Under the pieces are notes generated by a model. It saw nothing but the letters and a program-made list of their open reading frames with translations. It was not told the origin of the DNA and did not search any database. Shown here in pieces: positions 24,299 to 33,375 of a DNA stretch of 47,032 bases; position 1 is the stretch's first letter, and every line of letters begins with the position of its first letter. Origin of the DNA: Gammaproteobacteria bacterium (GTDB lineage Bacteria > Pseudomonadota > Gammaproteobacteria > JAJPIJ01). A program made the translations under genes and the position numbers. The DNA lies in contig JAJPIJ010000039.1 of NCBI GenBank assembly GCA_021324815.1, positions 1 through 47,032 on the forward strand, read 5' to 3'.

Positions 24299-26611
24299 AT
24301 GAGCATGGCGCATATCCTCGGATTTCCCCGCATCGGGGCCGGACGGGAACTCAAATGGGCCTTGGAATCCTACTGGCGCGGCGGGATTGGCATGGATGAA
24401 CTGCTCGCCGCGGGCCGCGATGTGCGCCGCCGGTCATGGCAATGGCAGCGGGAGGCGGGGCTGGATTTCGTCTGCGTCGGCGATTTCTCCTACTACGACC
24501 ATGTCCTCGATCTCTCCGCCCTGCTCGGCGTGGTGCCGGAGCGCTTCGGCGTTGACACCGGCGAGGTCAGCCTGGACACGGTGTACCGCATGGCGCGCGG
24601 CCGGGCGCCGGACGGGCCCGACGTCGCCGCCTGCGAGATGACCAAGTGGTTCGACACCAACTACCACTACATCGTCCCGGAACTCCGCGCCGACCAGACC
24701 TTCCGCATCAGCCATGCGCGATTGTTCGACGAGGTGCGCGAGGCCCGCGGGCTGGGGCATCGTCCCAAGCCGGTGCTGGTCGGGCCGCTGACCTACCTTT
24801 GGCTTGGCAAGATGGACGCGGGCGGCGACAAGCTGCGGCTGCTGGAGAACCTGGTGCCCGCGTACCGGGAAATCCTCCAGCGCCTGGCCGCGGCCGGCGC
24901 CGAGTGGGTGCAGCTGGACGAGCCCATCCTGGCGCTGGACCTGCCGCCGGCGTGGCTCAATGCCTTCGAGCATGCCTATCACGCCCTGCGCGCGACGCCG
25001 GTCAGGATTCTGGTGGCGACATATTTTGACGCGCTGGACGACAACACCAGCGTCGCCGCCGCCCTGCCGGTCGACGGGCTGCACGTCGATCTGGCGCGCG
25101 CGCCGCGACAATTGATTCCGGTCATCGACCGCATCGGCGATTACAAAATCCTCTCGCTGGGTCTGGTGGACGGGCGCAACGTCTGGCGCAGCGATCTCAA
25201 TGCGGCGCTGGCGACCGCCCGGGAGGCGCGGGAGCGGCTGGGGGATCGCCTGTGGCTGGCGCCAAGCTGCTCGCTGCTGCATGTGCCGCTGGACGTGAAC
25301 CTGGAAACCGGACTTGATCCCGAAATTCGATCCTGGCTGGCCTTCGCGCGCCAGAAACTCGATGAGATTGTGACCGTCAAGCGCGCCCTGGATGAAGGCG
25401 AACAGGCGGTCGCAACGCGGATGGCGGATTCCGCGCGTGCCATCCAATCGCGGCATGAATCGAACAAAACCCGCCATCCGGAAACACGGGCGAAAACTGC
25501 GCGGGTGGATGCCGCGTATGCGCGGCGCCGCAGTGAATACGCCGTGCGGCGCAAGCGCCAGCAGGCAAGATTGCGGCTGCCGCTGTTCCCGACGACGACG
25601 ATAGGCTCGTTCCCGCAGACCGCTGAAATCCGCGGCTGGCGCCGTCGATACCGCGACGGCTCGATAAGCAGGGATGAATACCATGGGCATTTGCGCGAAG
25701 AGATACGCAAAGTCGTGGCCGCACAGGAGCGGATCGGCCTCGACGTGCTGGTGCACGGTGAGCCCGAGCGCGGCGACATGGTGGAATACTTCGCGGCCGA
25801 GCTCGACGGCGTCGCCGTGACCGCGCAGGGTTGGGTGCAGAGCTACGGCTCGCGCTGCGTCCGGCCGCCGATCATTTACGGCGATGTCAGCCGGCCGCGG
25901 CCCATGACCGTGGACTGGTCGGCCTACGCGCAGTCGCTCACCTCAAAGCCCATGAAGGGCATGCTGACCGGCCCGGTGACGCTGCTGCAATGGTCGTTCG
26001 CGCGCGACGATCAGCCGCGCGCGCAGACGGCGCTGCAACTGGCGCTGGCGCTGCGCGACGAGGTGCGCGACCTCGAGGCGGCGGGACTGCCCGTCATTCA
26101 GATCGACGAGCCGGCGTTCCGGGAGGGGCTGCCGCTGCGGCGGCGTGCACAGGATGAGTACCTGGCGTGGGCCGCCTTTGCCTTCCGCGTGGCCGCCGGC
26201 GGCGCCGGCGACGACACGCAAATCCACACTCACATGTGCTACAGCGAGTTCAACGACATTCTGCCGGCGATTGCTGATCTCGACGCCGATGTCATCACCA
26301 TCGAAACGGCGCGCTCGCGCATGGAACTGCTCAATGCCTTCGTCGGTCATCGCTACGGGCGTGGCATCGGACCGGGCGTCTACGACATCCATTCGCCGCG
26401 CGCGGCGCCGGCCGCCGAGATGCGGGCGCTGGCGGAACGGGCGCTCGAACACATCGCTGCGGAGGATTTGTGGATCAATCCGGACTGCGGTCTCAAGACG
26501 CGAACCTGGGAGGAGGTGGAGCCCGCCCTTGCCGGCATGGTCCAATGCGCGCGGGAACTGCGCCGGTCGTGGGAGCTGAAAAACCGGAAATTGCAGGGCA
26601 GCGCTTGTTAG
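24299..26611 (+). CDS. metE: Cobalamin-independent methionine synthase MetE
   Basis: Transfers the methyl group of 5-methyltetrahydropteroyltriglutamate to homocysteine. The 770 aa protein has both duplicated barrels. The N-terminal half starts with AHILGFPRIGAGRELKWALE; the C-terminal half has FPTTTIGSFPQTAEIR. Zinc ligands are His645 and Cys647 in HTHMCYSEFND and Cys730 in NPDCGLKTR, at the E. coli positions plus four. GGAG lies eight bases before ATG 24299. It is controlled by the divergent metR and ends at a small AT-rich terminator. Confidence 0.97.
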   Translation: MSMAHILGFPRIGAGRELKWALESYWRGGIGMDELLAAGRDVRRRSWQWQREAGLDFVCVGDFSYYDHVLDLSALLGVVPERFGVDTGEVSLDTVYRMARGRAPDGPDVAACEMTKWFDTNYHYIVPELRADQTFRISHARLFDEVREARGLGHRPKPVLVGPLTYLWLGKMDAGGDKLRLLENLVPAYREILQRLAAAGAEWVQLDEPILALDLPPAWLNAFEHAYHALRATPVRILVATYFDALDDNTSVAAALPVDGLHVDLARAPRQLIPVIDRIGDYKILSLGLVDGRNVWRSDLNAALATAREARERLGDRLWLAPSCSLLHVPLDVNLETGLDPEIRSWLAFARQKLDEIVTVKRALDEGEQAVATRMADSARAIQSRHESNKTRHPETRAKTARVDAAYARRRSEYAVRRKRQQARLRLPLFPTTTIGSFPQTAEIRGWRRRYRDGSISRDEYHGHLREEIRKVVAAQERIGLDVLVHGEPERGDMVEYFAAELDGVAVTAQGWVQSYGSRCVRPPIIYGDVSRPRPMTVDWSAYAQSLTSKPMKGMLTGPVTLLQWSFARDDQPRAQTALQLALALRDEVRDLEAAGLPVIQIDEPAFREGLPLRRRAQDEYLAWAAFAFRVAAGGAGDDTQIHTHMCYSEFNDILPAIADLDADVITIETARSRMELLNAFVGHRYGRGIGPGVYDIHSPRAAPAAEMRALAERALEHIAAEDLWINPDCGLKTRTWEEVEPALAGMVQCARELRRSWELKNRKLQGSAC

Positions 26612-26617
26612 AAATGC

Positions 26618-26639
26618 TGGTTATTTATAACCATTTTTA
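26618..26639 (+). terminator. Probable intrinsic terminator after metE
   Basis: A 6 bp stem TGGTTA (26618-26623) and TAACCA (26628-26633) with loop TTTA, followed by TTTTTAT, seven bases after the stop. The stem is short and AT-rich, so efficiency is uncertain. Confidence 0.5.
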
Positions 26640-26869
26640 TGCTTCTCAGCATCCATAGCTCCTCGTTTATATATGCATGAAATTTAAACTTTTTATTTAA
26701 CATATTGATATCTATATTATTTTAAATAATGTTCTAGGTTGGCATAAGCGATGCTTAATTTAGAGTGTGTCCAAAGTCCATGACCGCGGACACGACGGTG
26801 GAAACAAGCTGTCTCACTCGACCAGCCTTGTTTCCGATGATATCAACCACCCAACCAAGGAGACAGATC
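26640..26869 (+). promoter_or_regulatory. AT-rich pqqA promoter and structured leader
   Basis: About 230 bp. The first half (26640-26760) is unusually AT-rich for the window. The second half can fold: GTGTCC (26767-26772) pairs with GGACAC (26788-26793), and GGAAACAAG (26800-26808) with CTTGTTTCC (26827-26835), perfect 9 bp arms and an 18 nt loop. The pqqA ribosome site follows at about 26857-26863. This may be an mRNA leader structure or overlapping operators; no -35/-10 pair stands out. Confidence 0.5.
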
Positions 26870-26944
26870 ATGAAGTGGGAAACCCCTGCTTTCAGCGATG
26901 TCCGCTTCGGCTTCGAAGTGACGATGTACATCAGCAACCGTTAA
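26870..26944 (+). CDS. pqqA: PQQ precursor peptide PqqA
   Basis: A 24-residue peptide beginning MKWETPAFSDVRFGFEVTMY and ending ISNR. The Glu and Tyr separated by three residues (EVTMY) are the two residues that PqqE crosslinks to form pyrroloquinoline quinone. AAGGAG is well placed upstream of ATG 26870. The gene is too short for usual ORF cut-offs. It is separated from pqqB by two strong hairpins, so it can be transcribed in excess over the enzymes. Confidence 0.95.
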   Translation: MKWETPAFSDVRFGFEVTMYISNR

Positions 26945-26956
26945 GCGGTCGCAATC

Positions 26957-26980
26957 GGGGACCGTCGGTTGACGGTCCCC
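26957..26980 (+). terminator. Strong hairpin after pqqA (attenuator-like)
   Basis: Perfect 10 bp GC-rich stem GGGGACCGTC (26957-26966) and GACGGTCCCC (26971-26980) with loop GGTT, 12 bp after the pqqA stop. No T-run follows (AATCC), so it more likely stabilises the pqqA transcript 3' end or causes pausing than full termination. Confidence 0.65.
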
Positions 26981-26991
26981 AATCCTAAACG

Positions 26992-27045
26992 CAAGCCCTG
27001 TAAGGGTGGTGTCGCCCGGCCGCCGTTACAGGGCTTGAGTTTTGG
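26992..27045 (+). terminator. Second pqqA-pqqB hairpin, leaky terminator candidate
   Basis: Perfect 12 bp arms CAAGCCCTGTAA (26992-27003) and TTACAGGGCTTG (27026-27037) around a GC-rich 22 nt loop, followed by AGTTTT. With the preceding hairpin it makes a tandem attenuator that would lower pqqBCDE expression relative to pqqA. Confidence 0.6.
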
Positions 27046-27089
27046 GCATGGAGTAAGATCACACCGACGATCACGATCCAGAACACATC

Positions 27090-28025
27090 ATGCACATACA
27101 CGTACTCGGCTCCGGCGCCGGCGGCGGATTTCCGCAGTGGAACTGCAATCACCCCATCAGCCGCCGCGCCCGCAACAAGGAGGCCAGCGCCCGGCCGCGC
27201 ACGCAGTCGTCGATCGCGGTCAGCGCCGACGGCCGCGACTGGTTCCTGTTCAACGCCTCGCCCGATCTGCGCCAGCAGATCAACGACAACGCCGTCCTGC
27301 ATCCCGATCCCAACCAGGGTCTGAGACACAGCCCGATCAAGGGCGTGGTGGTCACCAACGCCGACGTCGATCACATCACCGGCCTCCTCACCCTGCGTGA
27401 ATCGCAGCCGTTGCGCATTTACGGCACCCGCCGGGTGCTCGGCATTCTCGGCACCAACACGATCTTCAACGTCCTCAATCCCGAATTCGTCAAACGCGAA
27501 CCCATCACGCTGAACCAGCCCACGGAGCTCCAGCATCCGGACGGCAAGGTCTCCGGCATCGTGGTCGTACCCTTCGCCGTGCCCGGCAAGATTGCATTGT
27601 GGCTGGAGGACGCCACCAAGGGCGCCGGCTTCGGCTCGGTGGAGGAGGATACCATCGGACTCGAGGTGCGCGACAGCCGGGGGAAAACCGCCTTCTTTTA
27701 CATCCCCGGCTGCGCCTCCATGCCGCCGGAACTCGCCAGCCGCCTGCGCGGCGCGCCACTCGTGTTCTTCGACGGCACCCTGTGGACCGACGATGAGATG
27801 ATCAAGGGCGGGGTCGGCACCAAGACCGGCAGGCGCATGGGCCACATGAGCGTGAACGAGCCCGACGGCACCATCGCCGCCTTCAAGGACCTCGGCGTCA
27901 AGCGTAAGATTTTCATCCACATCAACACGACCAACCCCATCCTGATCGAGGACAGCGCCGAGCGAAAGGCCTGCGCCGCGGCCGGCTGGGAGGTCGCCTA
28001 CGACGGAATGGACATCAAAATATGA
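27090..28025 (+). CDS. pqqB: PQQ biosynthesis protein PqqB
   Basis: Metallo-beta-lactamase-fold protein of PQQ synthesis, proposed to hydroxylate the crosslinked Glu-Tyr intermediate. The 311 aa length is normal. It begins [20 protein letters not shown], and has the metal region [15 protein letters not shown] and the late [10 protein letters not shown]. The pqqC ATG overlaps its stop by four bases. Confidence 0.96.
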   Translation: MHIHVLGSGAGGGFPQWNCNHPISRRARNKEASARPRTQSSIAVSADGRDWFLFNASPDLRQQINDNAVLHPDPNQGLRHSPIKGVVVTNADVDHITGLLTLRESQPLRIYGTRRVLGILGTNTIFNVLNPEFVKREPITLNQPTELQHPDGKVSGIVVVPFAVPGKIALWLEDATKGAGFGSVEEDTIGLEVRDSRGKTAFFYIPGCASMPPELASRLRGAPLVFFDGTLWTDDEMIKGGVGTKTGRRMGHMSVNEPDGTIAAFKDLGVKRKIFIHINTTNPILIEDSAERKACAAAGWEVAYDGMDIKI

Positions 28026-28789
28026 CGGTCATGACTTACAAGCCGGCCTACCTGCTGCCCAAACCCGGGGACAACAAGCCCTGGACACGCGCGGAATTCG
28101 AACAGAAGCTGCGCGACAAGGAGAAGTACTACCACATCAACCATGAGTTCCATCTGTTGATGAACTCGGGGAAGCTCGACAAGTCGGCCATACAGGGCTG
28201 GGTCGCCAATCGCTTTTATTACCAGATCATCATTCCGGTGAAGGACGCCGCGATCATGGCCAATTGTCCGCACCGCGACGTGCGCCGCTCCTGGGTCCAG
28301 CGCATCATCGATCACGACGGCACGCAGGGCGAGGAAGGCGGCATCGAGGCCTGGCTGCAACTGGGCGAGGCGGTGGGGCTCACCCGCGGGGAGCTGTATT
28401 CGCAGGAGCACGTGCTCCCGGGCGTGCGGTTCGCCATCGACGCCTACATCAACTTCGCCCGCCAGGCGTCGTGGCAGGAGGCGGCCTGTTCCTCGCTCAC
28501 GGAACTGTTCGCGCCGAAGATACATCAAAAAAGACTGGACAAGTGGCCCGAGTATTACCCCTGGATCGAGCCCAAGGGCTACGCCTATTTCCGCAAGCGC
28601 CTGTCGGAGGCCCGCCGCGATGTCGAGCACGGCCTGCAAATCACGCTGGATTACTTCAACACCCGCGAATTGCAGGAAAAGGCGTTGAACATCCTGCAGT
28701 TGAAACTGGACGTGCTGTGGACCATGCTCGATTGCATGTGGATGGCGTATATTGAAAAGAAGCCGCCCTACCACAATGTAAAGGATTAG
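28022..28789 (+). CDS. pqqC: Pyrroloquinoline-quinone synthase PqqC
   Basis: Cofactor-free oxidase that performs the last ring closure and eight-electron oxidation to PQQ. At 255 aa it is full length. Family segments include [53 protein letters not shown] and GLQITLDYF. Its start overlaps pqqB, and pqqD starts six bases after its stop. Confidence 0.96.
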   Translation: MTVMTYKPAYLLPKPGDNKPWTRAEFEQKLRDKEKYYHINHEFHLLMNSGKLDKSAIQGWVANRFYYQIIIPVKDAAIMANCPHRDVRRSWVQRIIDHDGTQGEEGGIEAWLQLGEAVGLTRGELYSQEHVLPGVRFAIDAYINFARQASWQEAACSSLTELFAPKIHQKRLDKWPEYYPWIEPKGYAYFRKRLSEARRDVEHGLQITLDYFNTRELQEKALNILQLKLDVLWTMLDCMWMAYIEKKPPYHNVKD

Positions 28790-28795
28790 CAGCGG

Positions 28796-29098
28796 ATGGA
28801 AATCAAGGCCACCACCAGGGTTTACAGTGCCGCCACCGTCCCGCAGATTGCGCCGACGAAGCGCTTTCAATGGGAGGAGGCACAGAATTGCTGGGTCATT
28901 CTCTACCCGGAGGGGATGATCAAGCTGAATAGCAGCTCCGCCGAAATCATGAAACGCATCGACGGCAGGCGCAGCGTCGCCGAGATCATCGCCGATCTGA
29001 AGCAGGCCTACCCCGGCGCCGAGCTCGACAACGATGTGTACGCCTTTATGGAGGTTGCCCATGAGCAACAGTGGATACGTCCCAAACCTGGTCAATAA
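28796..29098 (+). CDS. pqqD: PQQ biosynthesis chaperone PqqD
   Basis: RiPP recognition element that binds PqqA and presents it to PqqE. The 100 aa protein has the family core [20 protein letters not shown] with [19 protein letters not shown]. The reading frame overlaps pqqE by 38 bases, which supports a tight PqqD-PqqE pairing. Confidence 0.95.
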   Translation: MEIKATTRVYSAATVPQIAPTKRFQWEEAQNCWVILYPEGMIKLNSSSAEIMKRIDGRRSVAEIIADLKQAYPGAELDNDVYAFMEVAHEQQWIRPKPGQ

Positions 29099-30236
29099 AC
29101 CGCTCTGGCTGCTGGCCGAGCTGACCTACGCCTGTCCCTTGCAGTGCCCGTATTGCTCGAACCCAATCGAGTTCGCCAAGATCAAAAACGAACTCTCGAC
29201 GGAGGACTGGAAACGCGTGCTGCGCGAGGCGCGCAAGATGGGCGCCGCCCAACTCGGTCTTTCCGGCGGCGAGCCGCTGGTGCGCCAGGACCTGGAGGAA
29301 ATCATCGCCGAGGCGCGGCAACTGGGCTTCTACACCAACCTCATCACCTCCGGCGTCGGCATGGACGAGAAGCGCATCAAGGCCTTTCGCGACGCCGGCC
29401 TCGACCACATCCAGGTGAGCTTCCAGGCCAGCAGCGAGGAATTGAACAATTACATCGCCGGCACCGACGCCTTCCGGCACAAGATTGAAATGGCGAAGCT
29501 GGTGAAGAAATACGAATACCCGATGGTGCTGTGCTTCGTGCTGCACCGGCAGAACATCGATCAGATCGGCGACGTGCTGGAGCTCGCCATCAAGCTCGAC
29601 GCCGACTACGTCGAACTGGCCACCACGCAGTACTACGGCTGGGCCTATCACAACCGCGAGCAGTTGCTGCCGACGCGCGAGCAACTGGCCCGCGCCGAGC
29701 CGATCGCGCATCAGTACCAGGAAAAAATGAAGGGCAAGATGCGCATCTTCTACGTCGTGCCCGATTACTACGAGGTGCGGCCGAAGGCCTGCATGAACGG
29801 CTGGGGCGCGGTGTTTCTCACCATCGCCCCGGACGGCACCGCCCTGCCCTGCCACGCCGCGCGGCAACTGCCCGGCCTGGAGTTCCCCAACGTGCGCAAC
29901 CACAGCATCGAATGGATCTGGAGCCAGTCGCCGGATTTCAACAAGTTCCGCGGCTTCGAGTGGATGAAGGAGCCCTGCCGCTCCTGCCCGGAGAAGACCA
30001 GGGACTTCGGCGGCTGCCGCTGCCAGGCCTACATGCTGACGGGCGACGCCGCCAACGCCGACCCGGTGTGCGACAAGTCCTACCACCATCACCTGATCAC
30101 CGAGGTCATCGACAGGGTGGGCCGCATCGCCGCCAAGAAAGAAGACGCACCAAAACCGATTGTCTTCCGCAACCCCAGGACTTCCAAGGCGCTTGCGGAC
30201 GCCAGGCCGGCGGTCAAACCCGCCGTTCCGGCCTGA
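29061..30236 (+). CDS. pqqE: PqqA peptide cyclase PqqE (radical SAM/SPASM)
   Basis: Forms the carbon-carbon bond between Glu and Tyr of PqqA. From ATG 29061 it is 391 aa. The radical SAM motif CPLQCPYC gives Cys25, Cys29 and Cys32, followed by SGGEPLVR. The SPASM auxiliary cluster cysteines lie in [19 protein letters not shown] and FGGCRCQAY. The tail ([20 protein letters not shown]) is a little longer than usual. It overlaps pqqD and ends the pqq operon; an FNR-box palindrome follows. Confidence 0.96.
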   Translation: MSNSGYVPNLVNKPLWLLAELTYACPLQCPYCSNPIEFAKIKNELSTEDWKRVLREARKMGAAQLGLSGGEPLVRQDLEEIIAEARQLGFYTNLITSGVGMDEKRIKAFRDAGLDHIQVSFQASSEELNNYIAGTDAFRHKIEMAKLVKKYEYPMVLCFVLHRQNIDQIGDVLELAIKLDADYVELATTQYYGWAYHNREQLLPTREQLARAEPIAHQYQEKMKGKMRIFYVVPDYYEVRPKACMNGWGAVFLTIAPDGTALPCHAARQLPGLEFPNVRNHSIEWIWSQSPDFNKFRGFEWMKEPCRSCPEKTRDFGGCRCQAYMLTGDAANADPVCDKSYHHHLITEVIDRVGRIAAKKEDAPKPIVFRNPRTSKALADARPAVKPAVPA

Positions 30237-30254
30237 CGGCATTGCGGCCATATA

Positions 30255-30268
30255 TTGATTCGAATCAA
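30255..30268. promoter_or_regulatory. Perfect FNR/ANR-box upstream of the cyclopropane synthase gene
   Basis: TTGATTCGAATCAA matches the FNR consensus TTGAT-N4-ATCAA exactly, and the palindrome extends to 16 bp (30254-30269). It lies 66 bp upstream of the likely ATG 30335, an appropriate distance for class II or I activation. The TACTTTAGC stretch 20 bp downstream is a possible -10 area. Confidence 0.65.
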
Positions 30269-30334
30269 TCGCGGCGGGATACTTTAGCGGCTGTAAAGAA
30301 CCCATAACCCGGCATCCCCGTGATGGAGGCGCTC

Positions 30335-31540
30335 ATGCTGGCAGCCCACACAGGAAAGCGGTTGTTGTGGCGACTGGCGAATCAGATTAGAGCGCCGGTG
30401 CTTCTCGAGCTCTGGGACGGCGAGCGCATCCCCCTCTCCGAAAATCCCGCCGTCGTATTCAGGCTCACCTCCCCCACGGCGCTGCGCTATGTGCTCAAGC
30501 CCAGCATGAGTTCGCTGGGCGAGGCCTTCGTGGAGGGTTATATAGACATCGAGGGCGCGCTGCGCGAAATCATCCGCGCCGGCGAGCAGATGGCGCGCAG
30601 CGCCGGCAACCAGCCGTGGCGGAGCATGCTGCGCCGGCTGCATGCACATACCCGCGTCTCCGACAGCGAGGCCATACGCTATCACTACGACGTCTCCAAT
30701 GACTTCTATGCGTTGTGGCTGGATCGCAACATGGTCTATTCCTGCGCCTACTATCAAACCGGCGGGGAGGACATTCACACCGCCCAGGAACAAAAGCTCG
30801 AATACATTTGCCGCAAGCTGCGGCTCAAACCGGGCGAGCGGCTGCTCGACATCGGCTGCGGCTGGGGCGGGCTGATCCGCTGGGCGGCGAAACACCATGG
30901 CGTGCGCGCCACCGGCATCACCCTGAGCGAGAACCAGTTTGCCTACGCCCGTGAGCGCATCGCACGGGAGGGCCTCGCCAACCGCTGCGAGGTGCGGCTG
31001 CAGGATTACCGCGACGTGCCGGGGGAGAAATGTTTCGACAAGATCGTCAGCGTCGGCATGTTCGAGCACGTGGGGCTGAAGAACCTGCCGCTGTATTTCG
31101 CCACCGCCCACCGCCTGCTGGCCGATGACGGCGTCTTCCTCAATCACGGCATCACCGCCATGGACCCGGACAACCGCTCCGTGGGCCTCGGCGCCGGTGA
31201 GTTCATCGAACGCTACGTCTTTCCCGACGGCGAACTGCCGCACCTGACGCTCGCCGTCGACACCATGTCGCGGCAGGGCTTCGAGGTCGTGGACGTGGAA
31301 TCACTGCGCCGCCACTACGCGCGCACCCTCGGCCAGTGGAGCGAGCGGCTCGAGGCGCAGCGCGAGACGGCGCTGTCCCTCGCCGGCCGCAAACGCTACC
31401 GCATCTGGCAGCTCTACCTCGCCGGCTGCGCGCACGCCTTCGAGCGCGGCTGGGTCTCCATCCATCAAATCCTGGCGGTGAAGGGTCTGAACAACGGCAG
31501 GTTCATCCTGCCATGGACGCGCGCCGACCTGTACCGCTGA
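30335..31540 (+). CDS. cfa: Cyclopropane-fatty-acyl-phospholipid synthase family methyltransferase
   Basis: SAM-dependent enzyme that methylenates or methylates unsaturated acyl chains of membrane phospholipids. The 401 aa protein has an N-terminal lipid-binding domain and the Rossmann SAM site LLDIGCGWGGLIRW, then GITLSENQFAYA and FDKIVSVGMFEHVGLKN, all typical of CFA synthases. ATG 30335 is preferred, as GGAGG at 30325-30329 is spaced for it; GTG 30320 and ATG 30323 are alternatives. The FNR box upstream suggests induction under low oxygen. Confidence 0.9.
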   Translation: MLAAHTGKRLLWRLANQIRAPVLLELWDGERIPLSENPAVVFRLTSPTALRYVLKPSMSSLGEAFVEGYIDIEGALREIIRAGEQMARSAGNQPWRSMLRRLHAHTRVSDSEAIRYHYDVSNDFYALWLDRNMVYSCAYYQTGGEDIHTAQEQKLEYICRKLRLKPGERLLDIGCGWGGLIRWAAKHHGVRATGITLSENQFAYARERIAREGLANRCEVRLQDYRDVPGEKCFDKIVSVGMFEHVGLKNLPLYFATAHRLLADDGVFLNHGITAMDPDNRSVGLGAGEFIERYVFPDGELPHLTLAVDTMSRQGFEVVDVESLRRHYARTLGQWSERLEAQRETALSLAGRKRYRIWQLYLAGCAHAFERGWVSIHQILAVKGLNNGRFILPWTRADLYR

Positions 31541-31620
31541 CATCAGGCCCGGCGGACATTGCGATCCCGACGCCGTTGTCCCGGCAATGACGACATGGAG
31601 CGTGGGGGGATGATCTGAAC

Positions 31621-32073
31621 GTGCCGGCGGCGTGTCCCAAATGCGGCCACGTGCGCACGGCCGCCGATCACGCCCCGGACTGGCAGTGCCCGAAGTGCGG
31701 TGTCGCCTACGCGAAAGTCCTGGCGCGCGGGGAGTCCGCGCCGCCCGCCGCGCCGGTGGAGGCGAAACCCGCGGCGCGCCTGACCTTGAATGACGTCATG
31801 CTGATCTGCGTCGGGATCATGCTGGGAATGCTGGTGATCCTGGGCATGCGCAGATACATTTCATTCGCCAATGCCGCGATGCTGGTGCCATTCTTCTTCT
31901 GCCTGGTCCCCGCGCTCACCAGCACCTTCGGCGACGGGCTTTACTATTGGAACCGCAACCGGGCGGCCTTTGATCTGTATGACAAAGAGGCGCATCCGCT
32001 GCTGTTCAGATTGCAACAGGTGTTTTATTTCATCTGCGCCATCGTATTCGCAATATTCTTTTTCAGATTTTGA
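31621..32073 (+). CDS. Zinc-ribbon membrane protein of unknown function
   Basis: A 150 aa protein from GTG 31621. The N-terminus has two CxxC knuckles, ACPKCGH and QCPKCGVAYAKV, forming a zinc ribbon, then an Ala/Pro linker. Three hydrophobic segments follow: VMLICVGIMLGMLVIL (about 60-76), AAMLVPFFFCLVPAL and VFYFICAIVFAIFFF at the C-terminus. It is probably an inner-membrane protein with a cytoplasmic ribbon. I do not recognise a named family. Confidence 0.75.
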   Translation: MPAACPKCGHVRTAADHAPDWQCPKCGVAYAKVLARGESAPPAAPVEAKPAARLTLNDVMLICVGIMLGMLVILGMRRYISFANAAMLVPFFFCLVPALTSTFGDGLYYWNRNRAAFDLYDKEAHPLLFRLQQVFYFICAIVFAIFFFRF

Positions 32074-32249
32074 CCGCCCGGCCCGCTTCGTCCCCCCCCT
32101 TTGCAACCGTCCGCCGGCGCCGTTTGCAAATGTTGCAGCGAACCAGATATTTCAACGTCGAATCCCATTTATCCGGCAACGAACGGCTGCGGTGCGCCTA
32201 TCCCGGACTTGGCTGCGCGGCGGCGATATGTTGCGCGCCGATCGTGTTC

Positions 32250-32440
32250 CAGCAGGATGATGACCAGCGGGTTCCGGAAGCGGATGAAAAACTGCACCGG
32301 CAGGGACTGCGCCCGGCGCGCGCGGAACAGGTTCGGGCCGAACGCGGAAAGCCGCGAAGCGGCCTGGATGCTGGACAAACCGGTAGCGGTCGCGCCAAGG
32401 TCCGCCTGGCATTCCGTCAGGGACAGGAGCCACCATGCCT
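32250..32440 (-). pseudogene. Fragment of a P-type cation ATPase (MgtA-like N-terminus)
   Basis: On the minus strand about 63 codons read WWLLSLTECQADLGATATGL, RLSAFGPNLFRARR and FFIRFRNPLVIILL, matching the cation-ATPase N-terminal domain and the start of membrane helix 1 of MgtA/SERCA-type pumps. The homology stops at ILL; the phosphorylation domain is absent and the frame continues into unrelated sequence. It is therefore a decayed or translocated remnant in an otherwise gene-free stretch (32074-32544). No other gene is seen in that stretch. Confidence 0.6.
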
Positions 32441-32544
32441 TCCCGCTCACGGTCCGGGGCGCCGGGCGGCCCCGCACTCCGCTTGAGGGCGCGCCCGGAC
32501 GCGTCATGGCGCCGGCAGGCGGCCGAAAGGGAATGCCGTCCGCA

Positions 32545-33375
32545 TCACGCGGATGCCTGCAACGTCGCCCAGGTCACGTCGGCGGCCTGGCGGTTGGCCC
32601 TGACGTCGTGGACGCGGAAGATGCGCACGCCGGCGATGACGCCAAGCGCGGTCGTGGCGCAGGTCGCGGCCACCAGCTCGTCCGGCTTCGCGTCGCCGCA
32701 AATGGCGCCCATGAAGCGCTTGCGGCTGGCGCCGAGCAGAATGGGATGGCCCGTGGCGGTGAGGCGATCGAGATTTTTCAGCAGCGTCAGGTTGTGATCT
32801 TTGGTTTTGCCGAAGCCGATGCCCGGATCGAGGATGATCATGTCCTTGGGCACGCCAAGCCGTTTCGCCTCCGCCGCCCGCTCCAGCAGGATGATCCGCA
32901 CCTCCTCGACGACGTTGCCATAGCGCGGATTGTCCTGCATGGTCGCGGGCGTGCCCTGCATGTGCATGAGCACGATGGGCACGCGCCGCGCGGCCGCCAG
33001 CTCCAGCATGCCGGGCGCCGCGCCCGCCTCAATGTCGTTGATCATCCCGGCGCCGGCATCGAGCGCCGCGCGCGCGACCTCGGGCAGCGTGGTGTCGATG
33101 CTGATCGCCATCGCCGGCAATTCCCCGCGAATGCGGCGGATGACCTCCCGCGTGCGGCGGATCTGCTCCTCCGCGCTCACGCGCTGCGCGCCCGGCCGCG
33201 TGGACTCCCCGCCCACGTCGATGATGTCCGCCCCCTCCTCCGCCATCCGCCGCGCCTGCGCCAGCGCGCTGTCCGGCGTGTCGTAGCGGCCGCCGTCGGA
33301 GAAACTGTCCGGCGTGACGTTCAATATCCCCATGATGAGCGGGCGGGGATTGCGCAGCAACTCGGCCGGCGTCAT
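32545..33375 (-). CDS. folP: Dihydropteroate synthase FolP
   Basis: Condenses 6-hydroxymethyl-dihydropterin pyrophosphate with p-aminobenzoate in folate synthesis. The 276 aa protein has IMGILNVTPDSFSDGG, GADIIDVGGESTRPGA, ISIDTT, ILDPGIGFGKT and the C-terminal IFRVHDV of the pterin site. ATG 33375 overlaps the upstream pip stop in ATGA. The longer frame from 33504 runs through pip. It shows that folate and methanopterin-type pterin pathways coexist here. Confidence 0.96.
   Translation of the reverse strand: MTPAELLRNPRPLIMGILNVTPDSFSDGGRYDTPDSALAQARRMAEEGADIIDVGGESTRPGAQRVSAEEQIRRTREVIRRIRGELPAMAISIDTTLPEVARAALDAGAGMINDIEAGAAPGMLELAAARRVPIVLMHMQGTPATMQDNPRYGNVVEEVRIILLERAAEAKRLGVPKDMIILDPGIGFGKTKDHNLTLLKNLDRLTATGHPILLGASRKRFMGAICGDAKPDELVAATCATTALGVIAGVRIFRVHDVRANRQAADVTWATLQASA

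Noticed and set aside
26640-26760. Horizontally acquired island in the AT-rich pqqA upstream region
   Set aside because: It is only about 120 bp, with no ORF or repeat ends; an ordinary promoter region explains it.
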